Shown in pieces: positions 7,683-16,367 of a DNA stretch of 64,000 bases; the first letter of the stretch is position 1; every line of letters starts with the position of its first letter. The position numbers and the translations under genes are program-made. The notes beneath the pieces were generated by a model. It was not told the DNA's origin and ran no database searches. It worked only from the letters and a program-made list of their open reading frames with translations. Origin of the DNA: Selenomonadaceae bacterium (GTDB lineage: Bacteria; Bacillota; Negativicutes; Selenomonadales; Selenomonadaceae); the NCBI GenBank assembly GCA_017614505.1, contig JAGABT010000011.1:20266-84265 (forward strand), given 5' to 3'.

Positions 7683-8384
7683 TTATAATATTTTTAGCAT
7701 TCGGTGCGTCTGAGGTATCACTCGGACGTTTTTTACTTTCTGCAGGGCGCGCGCCTGCAGTTCCAAAATTTTTCGCGCGTCAATCGCCCGCACGTTTTTC
7801 ACCGGCGTCACCGGCTGGAGTATCAGCAAATCCTCCGGCGCCAGCAAATCTACCGCCGCGTCAAATTCTTCCGGCGCAGTTTCGGCGGTGACTACAATTT
7901 TGGCGTATAAATCTTTCGCGCGGGCAATTTTTAAAAACTCGCGGTGCTCAGCGAAATGCGCGCTCGGCAGTTTAATATCCATGCTGATAATGTCCACAGC
8001 GTCGATAATTTTTTCCAGCGCGGCGGGCAGCGTGCCGTTCGTCTCAAGGAAAATTTTATTGTCAATCTGCGCGGCGACTTCACTGATAAATTGCCAGTGC
8101 AAAAGCGGTTCGCCGCCAGTAAAGCTCACGGAATGCGTCGGAATTTCAGCGCTGAATCGCTTTATAATGTCGGCAGCCTGCGCGGCGTCAAGCGGATTTT
8201 TAATCTGCGTGAACTCCATTGAGCCGGCGCTGGTCTCGACGTTACAGAACTCCGCGCTGGAAAAATTCGTGTCGCAGTAGGCGCAGTTCAAATTGCAGTC
8301 GGCAGTACGGATAAAAGTCTGGCGGCAGCCGACGTACTTGCCTTCGCCCTGAATCGAAGAAAAAATTTCAATCACATTGGTCAT
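7683..8384 (-). CDS. queE: 7-carboxy-7-deazaguanine synthase (radical SAM)
   Basis: 233 residues. The N-terminal I-F-S-S-I-Q-G-E-G motif is typical of QueE. The radical-SAM cluster motif C-x3-C-x2-C is at Cys30, Cys34 and Cys37 (ADCNLNCAYCDT). The SAM-binding G-G-E-P and the late L-Q-P-V-T-P segment are also present. QueE converts 6-carboxytetrahydropterin to 7-carboxy-7-deazaguanine, the second step towards preQ0 and queuosine. No queC, queD or queF is nearby. Confidence 0.95.
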   Translation of the reverse strand: MTNVIEIFSSIQGEGKYVGCRQTFIRTADCNLNCAYCDTNFSSAEFCNVETSAGSMEFTQIKNPLDAAQAADIIKRFSAEIPTHSVSFTGGEPLLHWQFISEVAAQIDNKIFLETNGTLPAALEKIIDAVDIISMDIKLPSAHFAEHREFLKIARAKDLYAKIVVTAETAPEEFDAAVDLLAPEDLLILQPVTPVKNVRAIDARKILELQARALQKVKNVRVIPQTHRMLKIL

Positions 8385-8413
8385 AATTTCACCAGCTTAA
8401 ATTTGTCAAGGGC

Positions 8414-8442
8414 TTGTCATAAAAAAATTTTTGTGCTATCAT
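8414..8442 (+). promoter_or_regulatory. Promoter of the 6S-like RNA
   Basis: TTGTCA (8414-8419), exactly 17-bp spacer, TATCAT (8437-8442). No coding sequence follows for 400 bp on this strand, but a structured transcript with a terminator does. Confidence 0.7.
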
Positions 8443-8448
8443 ACTCAG

Positions 8449-8640
8449 CGAGAAGGGACGTTCTGGAGTGCGCGAGGACTTTGGGAATGTCTAACCTACA
8501 TTAATTTTAGGGAATCTGATTTGTGTCGGCAGATGTAGAGTCGCATTTTTTCTCAGCGAATAACAGAAACCGAGCTTAGGATACCCACCTGCATTACGCG
8601 GGTTTAGACATTTGAGGATACGGCATTTTGGATCCCTTTT
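8449..8640 (+). ncRNA. ssrS: 6S RNA-like regulator of RNA polymerase
   Basis: About 190 nt, the size of 6S RNA, with its fold. The closing stem pairs AGGG (8454-8457) with CCCT (8634-8637) and GGAGTGC (8465-8471) with GCATTTT (8623-8629). A large unpaired bubble follows (14 nt on the 5' side, 10 on the 3' side). The inner stem pairs AATGTCT (8486-8492) with AGACATT (8606-8612), beyond which lies a long terminal arm. A short hairpin (ACCC...GGGT) on the 3' side and the CGGCAT-x-TxGGAT 3' end resemble E. coli 6S. It mimics an open promoter and binds housekeeping RNA polymerase. Family membership is my reading of the fold and was not computed. Confidence 0.72.
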
Positions 8641-8646
8641 TGGGGA

Positions 8647-8678
8647 GGGGCTGGCGACTTCGGTCGGTAGCCCCTTTT
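8647..8678 (+). terminator. Intrinsic terminator after the 6S-like RNA
   Basis: GGGGCTGGCGAC-TTCG-GTCGGTAGCCCC: a 12-bp stem with one mismatch and one G-U pair, capped by a UUCG tetraloop and followed by TTTT. Confidence 0.85.
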
Positions 8679-8699
8679 CTGCGTTTTGGGCTTTTTATT

Positions 8700-8833
8700 A
8701 TCAGCATTTCTTTCGAGAAAGTGCAACTGCGATGAGTAAGAGCAGTTGCTGCTGGCAAAGAAAGCTGCCCGCTGCGGAAAGCACGCCTTGCTACGCAAGC
8801 CGCGCAGGCGCCCCATCCATGGGGCGCTTCTTT
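8700..8833 (+). repeat. Dispersed palindromic repeat, copy C
   Basis: Same modules as copy B in the same orientation. A GCATTTCTTTC/GAGAAAGTGC hairpin lies at the left, then a CAACTGC...GCAGTTG inverted repeat. At the right end is GCGCCCCATccATGGGGCGC (8808-8827) followed by TTCTTTTTT, which reads as a terminator on the plus strand. It separates the 6S unit from the 3' end of priA. Confidence 0.65.
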
Positions 8834-8834
8834 T

Positions 8835-11012
8835 TTAATTTGTCGTTGTCGGGTCGAAGTCTATCTGCACTTCCGGCAATTTATGCAGGCTGTGGAACCT
8901 TAAAAATCCCCTTACCGCGTCCAAGTCCAGCGATTTTATCAGCACTGAAAATCTGAACTCGCCGCGCAAATTCGCCACCGCCGCCGGTATCGGTCCGAAA
9001 ATTTCCTGCCGCGCCACGGAGTTCGGCGGCACTTCCTGTTTGAATGAATTTACAATCAGCTCGGCGAAACTCCGCGCCCGCGCCTCGTCCTTCGACGTGA
9101 AGGTTAATTTCACAAGGCGGCTGAACGGCGGGAAAAATAAAAATTCGCGCTTAGGCAGTTCCCGCTCGGCGAAAGTTTTGAAATCCTGCCTGCACGCCAG
9201 CGCTATAACGTCCGCGCCCGAATTGTACGCCTGCACGATGACTTTGCCAGGCAAATCTGCGCGACCGGCTCTGCCCGCTGCCTGCGTTATCAGGTCGAAA
9301 CACTGTTCCGCCGCGCGAAAATCTGGGAAGAATAATATCCCGTCCGCGCTCAGAATTCCTACCGCCGTCACGCCCGCTAAATCGTGCCCCTTCGCTACCA
9401 TCTGCGTGCCGAATAAAATATCCGCCTCGCCGCGCCCGAACGCTGCCAGAATTTCTTCGTGTGCAAATTTTCTAGCCGTCGAGTCCCTGTCCATTCGCAA
9501 AATTCTCGCTTCAGGCAGTTCATCTTTCAGGAACTGCTCCAGCTTTTGCGTGCCGGTGCCGAAATATTTTATCCTGTCGCTGCCGCACGCGGGACAGATT
9601 TTCGGCGGCTCAAGCTCAATTTCGCAGCTGTGGCAGTGAAGTTTTTTATCCGCGTGATACGCCATGGTTTTGCCGCAGTCAGGGCATTTGATAACCTCGC
9701 CGCAGTCCCTGCACATGACGAAAGTCGAATAGCCGCGCCGGTTCAGCAAAACTATCGCCTGCTGGTGATTCTCAAAAGTTTCAGACAGCAGATTTTTCAG
9801 CGCCGTACTCAGCACGCTTTTGTTACCGGCTTTGAGTTCCGCGCGCATATCCGCCAGCTCAACTTCTGGCAGCGGCTGATTCAACGCGCGGTGCGGCAGT
9901 TCCAGATATTCCAGCTCACCGACTTGAGCGCGGTAATAATTTTCAAGGCTCGGCGTTGCGCTTCCGAAAACTATCGCCGCGCCGTGAAACCTGGCAAATT
10001 CCTCCGCCACAATTCGCGCGTGGTAGTAAGGCGGACTTTCCTGCTTGTACGAATTTTCCTGCTCCTCGTCCACGACAATCAATCCAACGTCAGAAACCGG
10101 CGTGAAAAGCGCTGACCGCGCGCCGATAACAATTCCGACTTCGCCGCTGCGGATTTTGTGGAAGGTATCGCTGCGCTCGGCGACGCTCAGTTTGCTGTGA
10201 ATTACCAGCACGTCCGAAAAATGCGCCTTGAAACTTTGAACAATCTGCCCCGTCAGCGCGATTTCCGGCACAAGAATTAAGGCGCGCCGCCCCATTTGCC
10301 GCGTGATTTTTGCCAGCTCAATGTAAACCTGCGTCTTGCCGGAGCCTGTCACTCCGTGCAGTAAAAACCCGCGGAATTTTTTCTGCTCCAGCGAAAGTTT
10401 TACCGCCGCTATTGCCGATGCCTGTTCGGGCGTCAGTTCCAGGGATTTCGCCTCGGTTTTAACTGCCGCGTAGCTGTCGCGCAGGATTCGCCGCTCTTCG
10501 ACGACGACCAGATTTTTTTCGACGAGCGCTCTTATCGCTGAGGGATTTTTTATTTCGGCGGCTGGAATTTCCGCGCGCTCCTGCAAAAGTTTCAGCAGTT
10601 TCAGCTGCGACGGCGCCTTTGCGAAAAATTTTTCATCGAACGTGCCGGTTAATTTTATGACGCGCTCGAACTTCGGCCTGATTTTTTTACTCTTGCCGCC
10701 TGGCATGAACAGCGTCATCGACTGCGCCAGCGGACACAGATAAAAATCCGCCAGCCAGCGCGACAGCAGCCGCATTTCCGGCGTAAACCACGGCTCGTCG
10801 TCAACGGCGTCCGCAATTTCCTTCAGCTCGAACTCAAAAGTTTCGTCTGTTTCTCGCACGCGCATAACAAAGCCGTCAATCGTCTGCCTGCCAAAAGGTA
10901 CGATAACGCGCCAGCCGACAGTTAAAAATTTCAGCCGTTCGGGAATGGCGTAGGTGTAGGTCTGGTCGATATTTTTCGCGGGCAGATTCGCGCAGATCTC
11001 AGCAACTAACAT
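8835..11012 (-). CDS. priA: Primosomal replication restart helicase PriA
   Basis: 725 residues, full length. An N-terminal 3'-end-binding domain is followed by a helicase core with Walker A G-V-T-G-S-G-K-T and a motif II reading D-E-E-Q (D-E-E-H is more usual). The inserted zinc domain has paired cysteines (C-R-D-C, C-P-D-C, C-H-S-C, C-P-A-C). Motif VI reads Q-A-A-G-R-A-G-R. PriA reloads the replisome at stalled forks. The ATG follows GGAGGTGAT. Terminator-like repeat C lies just past its stop. Confidence 0.97.
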   Translation of the reverse strand: MLVAEICANLPAKNIDQTYTYAIPERLKFLTVGWRVIVPFGRQTIDGFVMRVRETDETFEFELKEIADAVDDEPWFTPEMRLLSRWLADFYLCPLAQSMTLFMPGGKSKKIRPKFERVIKLTGTFDEKFFAKAPSQLKLLKLLQERAEIPAAEIKNPSAIRALVEKNLVVVEERRILRDSYAAVKTEAKSLELTPEQASAIAAVKLSLEQKKFRGFLLHGVTGSGKTQVYIELAKITRQMGRRALILVPEIALTGQIVQSFKAHFSDVLVIHSKLSVAERSDTFHKIRSGEVGIVIGARSALFTPVSDVGLIVVDEEQENSYKQESPPYYHARIVAEEFARFHGAAIVFGSATPSLENYYRAQVGELEYLELPHRALNQPLPEVELADMRAELKAGNKSVLSTALKNLLSETFENHQQAIVLLNRRGYSTFVMCRDCGEVIKCPDCGKTMAYHADKKLHCHSCEIELEPPKICPACGSDRIKYFGTGTQKLEQFLKDELPEARILRMDRDSTARKFAHEEILAAFGRGEADILFGTQMVAKGHDLAGVTAVGILSADGILFFPDFRAAEQCFDLITQAAGRAGRADLPGKVIVQAYNSGADVIALACRQDFKTFAERELPKREFLFFPPFSRLVKLTFTSKDEARARSFAELIVNSFKQEVPPNSVARQEIFGPIPAAVANLRGEFRFSVLIKSLDLDAVRGFLRFHSLHKLPEVQIDFDPTTTN

Positions 11013-11072
11013 TAAATCACCTCCGAGCGTCGAATTTTACCACCGGCGGGCGATTGGCGCAATATGAACTTT

Positions 11073-11954
11073 TCAACCGACAACCTTCGCGCTGAACTTG
11101 TCGACCATTTTAACTGGGCGGTAAGACTCTTTCGCCCTGCGCAGACCTTCAATCCCTAAATCTTCCTCGCGGTTCACGAACTCGACCGCCGCCCATTCGT
11201 TCGCCAGAAACTGCTGATTAATCGCCGCGTACGCGCCGCGAATTTCGGCGTCCGCCTTCTCGACGTGGATAACCGCCGTGTCAGAGTTTAACATTTCGCC
11301 GAACGTAAACGCTACGATTTTTCCGCCGAGTAAAATCGCGCCGCCCTTCAGCCCGAAAAATTCAAAGTCGCTAAAGACTTCCTGAATACCGCGACGCTCA
11401 TAGCTCAGATTTTCTGCCAGCGCTGGGAAGTTTGCAACCTGCGCTTCGTACCACGCGTCCAGCCGCTCCAGACACTGCGGAATTATTTCCGGCGTTATCG
11501 CCGTGTACTGTGCTGCCGGATAATCCTTGTAGAACTGATTCAGATGATTTTTCTTGCCATGGAATTTCCGCCCTGAAAGATTTATCAAATCCTGCGCGCG
11601 GTAGACGTAATCGGATTTGCTGAGGTCTGAAGAAATTTCAAACTGCGCGGCGGGATATTTTTCCAGCTCGGCGACGAAACTTTTTTCCAGAAATGCAAAT
11701 TCGCAGGTCAGCTCCAGAATTTTTTCTATAGCGCCGTGTATTTTCTTAGCGGCGCCGAATGGCTGCCACGCGGTATCGCCTGCGAAAACGTAGAGAACGT
11801 CATCTTCGACAGCCCAGCGAAGGTCGTACAGGGCGCGCCACATGAAAATATTCGTGAAGGTGTACTTGGAACTTTCGCAGTGACCGGCTCTGTAGAACGC
11901 GTCGAAAACGGGTTTATCGGCTTTCTCAATGGGCTTGAATTTAATGGTGTCCAA
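11073..11954 (-). CDS. DUF2156 family protein (lysyltransferase/GNAT-like fold)
   Basis: 293 residues. It carries the DUF2156 signatures L-S-G-R-K-F-H-G-K-K-N-H-L-N-Q-F and N-R-E-E-D-L-G-I-E-G-L-R-R-A-K-E-S-Y-R-P. This domain is shared with the C-terminal half of MprF-type phosphatidylglycerol aminoacyl transferases, but no membrane segments are present, so a soluble acyl- or aminoacyl-transferase of unknown substrate is likely. The start is doubtful: the first codon is TTG and directly abuts the ribosome binding site AAGGAG, whereas an ATT three codons later has ideal 9-base spacing. Confidence 0.8.
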   Translation of the reverse strand: MDTIKFKPIEKADKPVFDAFYRAGHCESSKYTFTNIFMWRALYDLRWAVEDDVLYVFAGDTAWQPFGAAKKIHGAIEKILELTCEFAFLEKSFVAELEKYPAAQFEISSDLSKSDYVYRAQDLINLSGRKFHGKKNHLNQFYKDYPAAQYTAITPEIIPQCLERLDAWYEAQVANFPALAENLSYERRGIQEVFSDFEFFGLKGGAILLGGKIVAFTFGEMLNSDTAVIHVEKADAEIRGAYAAINQQFLANEWAAVEFVNREEDLGIEGLRRAKESYRPVKMVDKFSAKVVG

Positions 11955-12110
11955 CTCCTTAAAAAAATAATCACGGCTTGAAGATAAGCCGCTTGAAATA
12001 AAAATTTACACAACAAAACCGCCGCGTCACCGCAGCTTTTTTTGAGACAAACCCTAACAAGGTTTTTTTCGATTAATTTTTTAAAAACCGCAAATCGTAG
12101 GAGACGTTGG
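11955..12110. other. Intergenic stretch without recognised gene
   Basis: Part of a 356-bp gap between the DUF2156 gene and purL. It is AT-rich with T runs. I see no reading frame or clear promoter here; the rest of the gap is repeat copy D and a duplicated purL tail. Confidence 0.5.
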
Positions 12111-12240
12111 AGAGGCGCGCCATGGGCGCACGCGCTTAAGAGGCGCCCCATGGACGGGGCGCCGCCCGCGTTGAGAGCGTGACGCGAACACCGCGGGCTG
12201 TCTTTCTTTGTAACTTTCTTTCTCCACAGAAAGAAAGTTA
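12111..12240 (+). repeat. Dispersed palindromic repeat, copy D
   Basis: Same orientation as copy A. It contains GAGGCGCGCCATGG, GCGCTTAAGAGGCGCC, the CATGGACGGGGCGCC module, a GCCCGCG...CGCGGGC stem-loop shared with copy A, and a terminal AACTTTCTTTCT/AGAAAGAAAGTT hairpin. It lies at the 3' end of purL and probably terminates it. Confidence 0.75.
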
Positions 12241-12328
12241 ATAAAAAAAGCACAAAGCAAACGCTAGTTGAAGTAGTTGACCAGAAAGAAAGTTAAACAC
12301 AACGCAAACACTAGCTGAAGTAGTTGAC
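12228..12328. repeat. Imperfect tandem duplication covering the purL tail
   Basis: AGAAAGAAAGTTA followed by the end of purL (CTAGYTGAAGTAGTTGAC) occurs twice: 12228-12281 and 12283-12328. The right copy contains the real purL stop (12311-12313); the left copy is a duplicated, slightly diverged tail with a few bases inserted. Confidence 0.7.
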
Positions 12329-15300
12329 TCCCGCCTCGAAGAGGTGCTGGTTTTTATCGCCAGGGACATTTTTGCAGACGTTGTCGCCGATTCTTTCTGA
12401 GTGTCCCATTTTGCCGAAAATCCTGCCATCCGCACTGGTAATACCTTCGATAGCGCAAACTGAACCGTTGGGATTGAGCGGAAATTCCTGCGTAGGATTA
12501 TTATCAAAGTCGACGTACTGCGTAGCGATCTGCCCGTTAGCGGCTAACTTCCTGAGCCAGTCCTCATTAGCGACGAAGCGACCTTCACCGTGCGAAACTG
12601 CGATTGTATGAACATCCCCCACGGCGTTCCCAGCGAGCCACGGCGAAAGGTTACTCGTGACGCGCGTGCGTACCATTCTGCTGACGTGCCGCCCAATAGA
12701 ATTGTGCTTGAGCGTCGGCGAATCTTTGTCGAGCCTGCGAATTTCCCCGTAGGGGAGAAGACCGAGCTTAACTAAAGCTTGAAACCCGTTGCAAATTCCG
12801 AGAATCAAACCGTCGCGCTGTAAAAATTTCGTAATTTCTTCCGCAATGCGCGGATTCCTGAACATGGCCGCGATGAACTTCCCAGAGCCGTCGGGTTCGT
12901 CGCCCGCGCTGAAGCCCCCAGGAAACATGATTATCTGCGAATTTTTAATTTCTGCGACAATGGCTGCGACAGTTTCTTCAATGGCTTGCGGCGTCAAATT
13001 CCTCACGACCAGCAAATTTGGCTTGGCGCCTGAAAACCTCCAGCATCTTGCGCTTTCGTACTCGCAGTTCGTGCCTGGGAAAACAGGAATGAACACGCGC
13101 GGCTCCGCAATTTTGACTTTGGAAGTCTTGCGAATATCCGCCTTGTAGAGGTCTGCGCTGAAATTAATTTCGTCCGCCGGTTCAACCTGCGTCGGGAAAA
13201 TCTTTTCGAGCGGCTCATTCAAAGCGTTTTTAATTTCGTCGAGAGTAATTGTAACGCCTTCAACTTCGATTTGCGTCGCGTCAATAGTTTCGCCGAGCTC
13301 TGTGAAGTCCAGTTCAACGCCGTGCGCCGCCTCTACGATAAGACCGCCATAATTTTTCTCGAACAGTTTAACTTTCTCGCTGAATCTGAAGCCAACGTCG
13401 TTGCCTATCGCCATTTTTGAAACAGCCTCAGCAATTCCGCCAACGCCAATGCTTATCGCCGAAATAATTTTTCGTTCGCCAATGCGCTGATGCACCATAG
13501 CGAATTTCCGTTTCAGTTCGCGAAATTCCGGCACGTTATTCCCGTCGCGAACGCATTCTATCAGGTAGACCTTGTTCCCCGAAGATTTGAATTCTGGCGA
13601 AATCACCCAATCCGCGTCCACCGGCGCCACCGCGAAACTCACGAGCGTCGGAGGTACGTTTAAATTTTCATAGGTGCCGCTCATCGAATCTTTGCCGCCT
13701 ATCGCCGCTACGCCGAATCTTTTCTGTGCCTTGTATGCTCCAAGCAGCGCCGCGAAGGGTTTGCCCCACTTTCTGGGGTCGTCGCCCAATCTCTCAAAAT
13801 ATTCCTGGAAGCTCAAATAGGACTTAGAAAAATCCGCGCCCATCGCCGTCAATTTGGCAAGGCTCGAAGTCACCGCATCTATCGCCCCGTGATAAGGGCT
13901 CCACGCAGAGATTTTCGCGTCGAATCCGAAAGTCATTACGGTCGCCGTTTTGGTTTCGCCTGGAACAGGAAGTTTTGCCGCGCACCCCTCACTGGGTGTT
14001 AATTGATTTCTTCCGCCGTATGGCATCAAAATGGTTCCCGCGCCAACAGTCGAATCGAACTGCTCAACCAGTCCGCGCTGACTGCAAACGTTAAGTTTTT
14101 TGAGGTTATTAAGCCAGTCAATTTTAATATCGCCGGAAAGAGTTTGGCGGGCGTACTTACCCACCGGCGCGACGATTACACGTGCGTGTTGACGAACGCC
14201 ATTGGTGTTCAGGAAATTCCTGCTGACGCTGACTATTTCATCGCCGCGCCATTGCATCACCAATTTGTTTTTCTCAGTCACCTTTGCGATGACGTAAGCC
14301 TCCACGTTCTCCTCGTCGGCGTATTTTAAAAACTCCTCCAGATTCTCGGGCGCCAGAACGACAGCCATGCGTTCCTGCGATTCTGAAATTGCCAGTTCGG
14401 TACCGTCAAGACCTTCGTATTTTTTGCGCACAGCGTCTAAATCAACCACGAGACCGTCAGCCAGTTCGCCCACGGCGACAGATACGCCGCCCGCGCCAAA
14501 ATCGTTACAGCGCTTGATTAATTTGCTGACATTCGGATTTCTGAAGAGCCGTTGAATTTTTCTTTCGGTAAGAGGGTTGCCTTTCTGGACTTCCGCGCCG
14601 CAAGTTTTGATAGATTCAGTCGTATGCACCTTGCTGGAGCCTGTAGCGCCACCAATCCCGTCGCGTCCAGTCCTTCCGCCGACAAGCAGAATCAAATCGC
14701 CTGCCGCAGGAGTACCGCGAACGACATTTTCAGCGGGCGCCGCGCCTATGACTGCGCCAATTTCCATGCGCTTGGCAAGATAGCCTTCGTTGTAAATTTC
14801 TCGAACCTGCCCAGTAGCCAGACCAATTTGATTGCCGTAGGAGCTGAAACCTGCAGCCGCCTCGGTAGTGATAAAACTTTGCGGGAGCTTGCCTGGTAAA
14901 GTTTCGGAAACCGGTTTGCGAGGATCCGCCGCGCCGGTGACGCGCATTGCCTGATAAACATAAACTCTGCCGGAAAGCGGGTCTCGAATAGCGCCGCCAA
15001 GACAGGTTGCCGCGCCGCCTTCGGGCTCAATTTCCGTCGGGTGGTTATGCGTTTCGTTTTTGAACATGACGAGCCAGTCTTCTTCCTGCCCGTCGACGTT
15101 AGCTTTAACTTTAATGCTGCACGCGTTTACTTCGTCGGATTCGTCGAGCTCTTTAAGACCGCCAGCCATTTTCAGCGCCTTCGCAGCAATCGTACCAATA
15201 TCCATGAGCGTGACGGGATTTTCCTCAGCGGGACTTTCCTCGGCGATAAGTTTCGCTTCAGCCTCCGCCTTAGCCTTAGCTTTTTCCTCAGCGGCAAGTC

Positions 15301-16348
15301 TTTCAGCCTCCGCCTTTTCCTCAGCGGCAAGTCTTTCAGCCTCCGCCTTAGCTTTTTCCTCAGCGGCAAGTCTTTCAGCCTCCGCCTTAGCTTTTTCCTC
15401 AGCGGCAAGTCTTTCAGCCTCCGCCTTAGCTTTTTCCTCAGCGGCAAGTCTTTCAGCCTCCGCCTTTTCCTGCGCGAGTTTTTCAGCCTTAGCTTTTTCC
15501 TCGGCAGCGCGGCGGGCAGCTTCCGCCTTAGCTTTTTTCGCGGCGAGAACTTTCAGCTTATCCTGAAGATATTCCGCGTAAGCCTGCTCAAATTCCGTCT
15601 TGAATTTTCCGTCGGCGAATGTAACTTCATCGATAGCCGTGTTGAAAGTCGTGTGGCGGCAGTGGTCAGACCAGTAAGTATCGACAACTTTAATCTCGGT
15701 GATAGTCGGCGAGCGTTTTTCAACGTCGCGGAAATATTTCTGGCAGAATTTAAAATCCGCCAGGCTCATAGCTAAACCGAGCCGCTTATGTTCGAACTTC
15801 AAATCGCTGTCGCTCATGAACTTCAAATCGCGCAGAATTTCAACGCCGTCGGGCGTCTCGTAATATTCTTCCAGTATGTCCGGCATCTCCATATCCGCTT
15901 CCTGCGTGTCGAGCCTGTCGGCAATGTCGCTCTTCAAGCGCTCCCAGTCATCTTCCTCAATGTAGAACGGAATATTTTTTTGGAAGACGAACGAATATAC
16001 CTTAGCGTATTTGACAAGCGGGCGTTCGCCGCCGGTGACAACCTGAATTGACTCCATTGCCGCTTCAGCCCTGTCATCGCGCGTGCCTGGTCTGAGTTCG
16101 ACGGCAAAAGTGAAGTTCATGTTAAGATTGCGCGGGAGTTCGTAAAGCAAATCCTCGTAGCTCTCCTGAAAGACAGAATACTCCCTGCAGACTTTTTCAA
16201 ATTCTTCGTCGGACAGACCTTCAACGTCATAGCGATCGAACGTGCGGATTTTCTTCAGCGCCTCGCAGTTGTAATTGCAGCGCAGATTATTGGCAATACG
16301 GGTAGCGTCGCTATCGTAGCCGTTTTCAACGAATACACGAAAAACCAT
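12311..16348 (-). CDS. purL: Phosphoribosylformylglycinamidine synthase, single-chain, with charged helical insertion
   Basis: 1345 residues from ATG 16348, which is 8 bases after GGAGG; an in-frame GTG at 16357 overlaps that site. Domain order is a PurS-like N-terminus, a linker, an ATP-grasp-like synthase core (W-S-D-H-C-R-H-T-T-F, F-K-N-E-T-H-N-H-P-T-E-I-E-P) and a C-terminal glutaminase. The glutaminase nucleophile is Cys1186 (G-I-C-N-G-F-Q), followed by S-H-G-E-G-R-F. The enzyme converts FGAR and glutamine to FGAM in purine synthesis. Residues about 263-381 are a Lys/Glu/Ala-rich segment absent from relatives. It is the last gene of the putP-glycosyltransferase-rgpF run. Confidence 0.95.
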   Translation of the reverse strand: MVFRVFVENGYDSDATRIANNLRCNYNCEALKKIRTFDRYDVEGLSDEEFEKVCREYSVFQESYEDLLYELPRNLNMNFTFAVELRPGTRDDRAEAAMESIQVVTGGERPLVKYAKVYSFVFQKNIPFYIEEDDWERLKSDIADRLDTQEADMEMPDILEEYYETPDGVEILRDLKFMSDSDLKFEHKRLGLAMSLADFKFCQKYFRDVEKRSPTITEIKVVDTYWSDHCRHTTFNTAIDEVTFADGKFKTEFEQAYAEYLQDKLKVLAAKKAKAEAARRAAEEKAKAEKLAQEKAEAERLAAEEKAKAEAERLAAEEKAKAEAERLAAEEKAKAEAERLAAEEKAEAERLAAEEKAKAKAEAEAKLIAEESPAEENPVTLMDIGTIAAKALKMAGGLKELDESDEVNACSIKVKANVDGQEEDWLVMFKNETHNHPTEIEPEGGAATCLGGAIRDPLSGRVYVYQAMRVTGAADPRKPVSETLPGKLPQSFITTEAAAGFSSYGNQIGLATGQVREIYNEGYLAKRMEIGAVIGAAPAENVVRGTPAAGDLILLVGGRTGRDGIGGATGSSKVHTTESIKTCGAEVQKGNPLTERKIQRLFRNPNVSKLIKRCNDFGAGGVSVAVGELADGLVVDLDAVRKKYEGLDGTELAISESQERMAVVLAPENLEEFLKYADEENVEAYVIAKVTEKNKLVMQWRGDEIVSVSRNFLNTNGVRQHARVIVAPVGKYARQTLSGDIKIDWLNNLKKLNVCSQRGLVEQFDSTVGAGTILMPYGGRNQLTPSEGCAAKLPVPGETKTATVMTFGFDAKISAWSPYHGAIDAVTSSLAKLTAMGADFSKSYLSFQEYFERLGDDPRKWGKPFAALLGAYKAQKRFGVAAIGGKDSMSGTYENLNVPPTLVSFAVAPVDADWVISPEFKSSGNKVYLIECVRDGNNVPEFRELKRKFAMVHQRIGERKIISAISIGVGGIAEAVSKMAIGNDVGFRFSEKVKLFEKNYGGLIVEAAHGVELDFTELGETIDATQIEVEGVTITLDEIKNALNEPLEKIFPTQVEPADEINFSADLYKADIRKTSKVKIAEPRVFIPVFPGTNCEYESARCWRFSGAKPNLLVVRNLTPQAIEETVAAIVAEIKNSQIIMFPGGFSAGDEPDGSGKFIAAMFRNPRIAEEITKFLQRDGLILGICNGFQALVKLGLLPYGEIRRLDKDSPTLKHNSIGRHVSRMVRTRVTSNLSPWLAGNAVGDVHTIAVSHGEGRFVANEDWLRKLAANGQIATQYVDFDNNPTQEFPLNPNGSVCAIEGITSADGRIFGKMGHSERIGDNVCKNVPGDKNQHLFEAGVNYFS
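15286..15475 (-). repeat. Tandem 39-bp coding repeats inside purL
   Basis: Five copies of GCGGCAAGTCTTTCAGCCTC (plus-strand reading) occur within units of 39 bp, with shorter 30-33-bp variants at the edges. They encode KAKAEAERLAAEE-type units. Near-identical DNA units like these can gain or lose copies by slippage without a frame change. Confidence 0.9.
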
Positions 16349-16367
16349 TTGTGACACCTCCGGTCCG

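Noticed and set aside
8390..8400. TTGACA-like box just before queE as its promoter
   Set aside because: The 17-bp partner position overlaps the start codon and is a poor -10, so I did not list it.
8449..8640. Alternative identity as RNase P, tmRNA or SRP RNA
   Set aside because: Length is too short for RNase P or tmRNA, and the SRP Alu/S-domain and tmRNA tRNA-like ends are absent; the double stem with internal bubble fits 6S better.
15041..15775. Long plus-strand frame rich in F-L-S-G-K-S-F-S-L-R-L repeats
   Set aside because: It is the antisense of the purL helical repeat; low complexity and no start signals.
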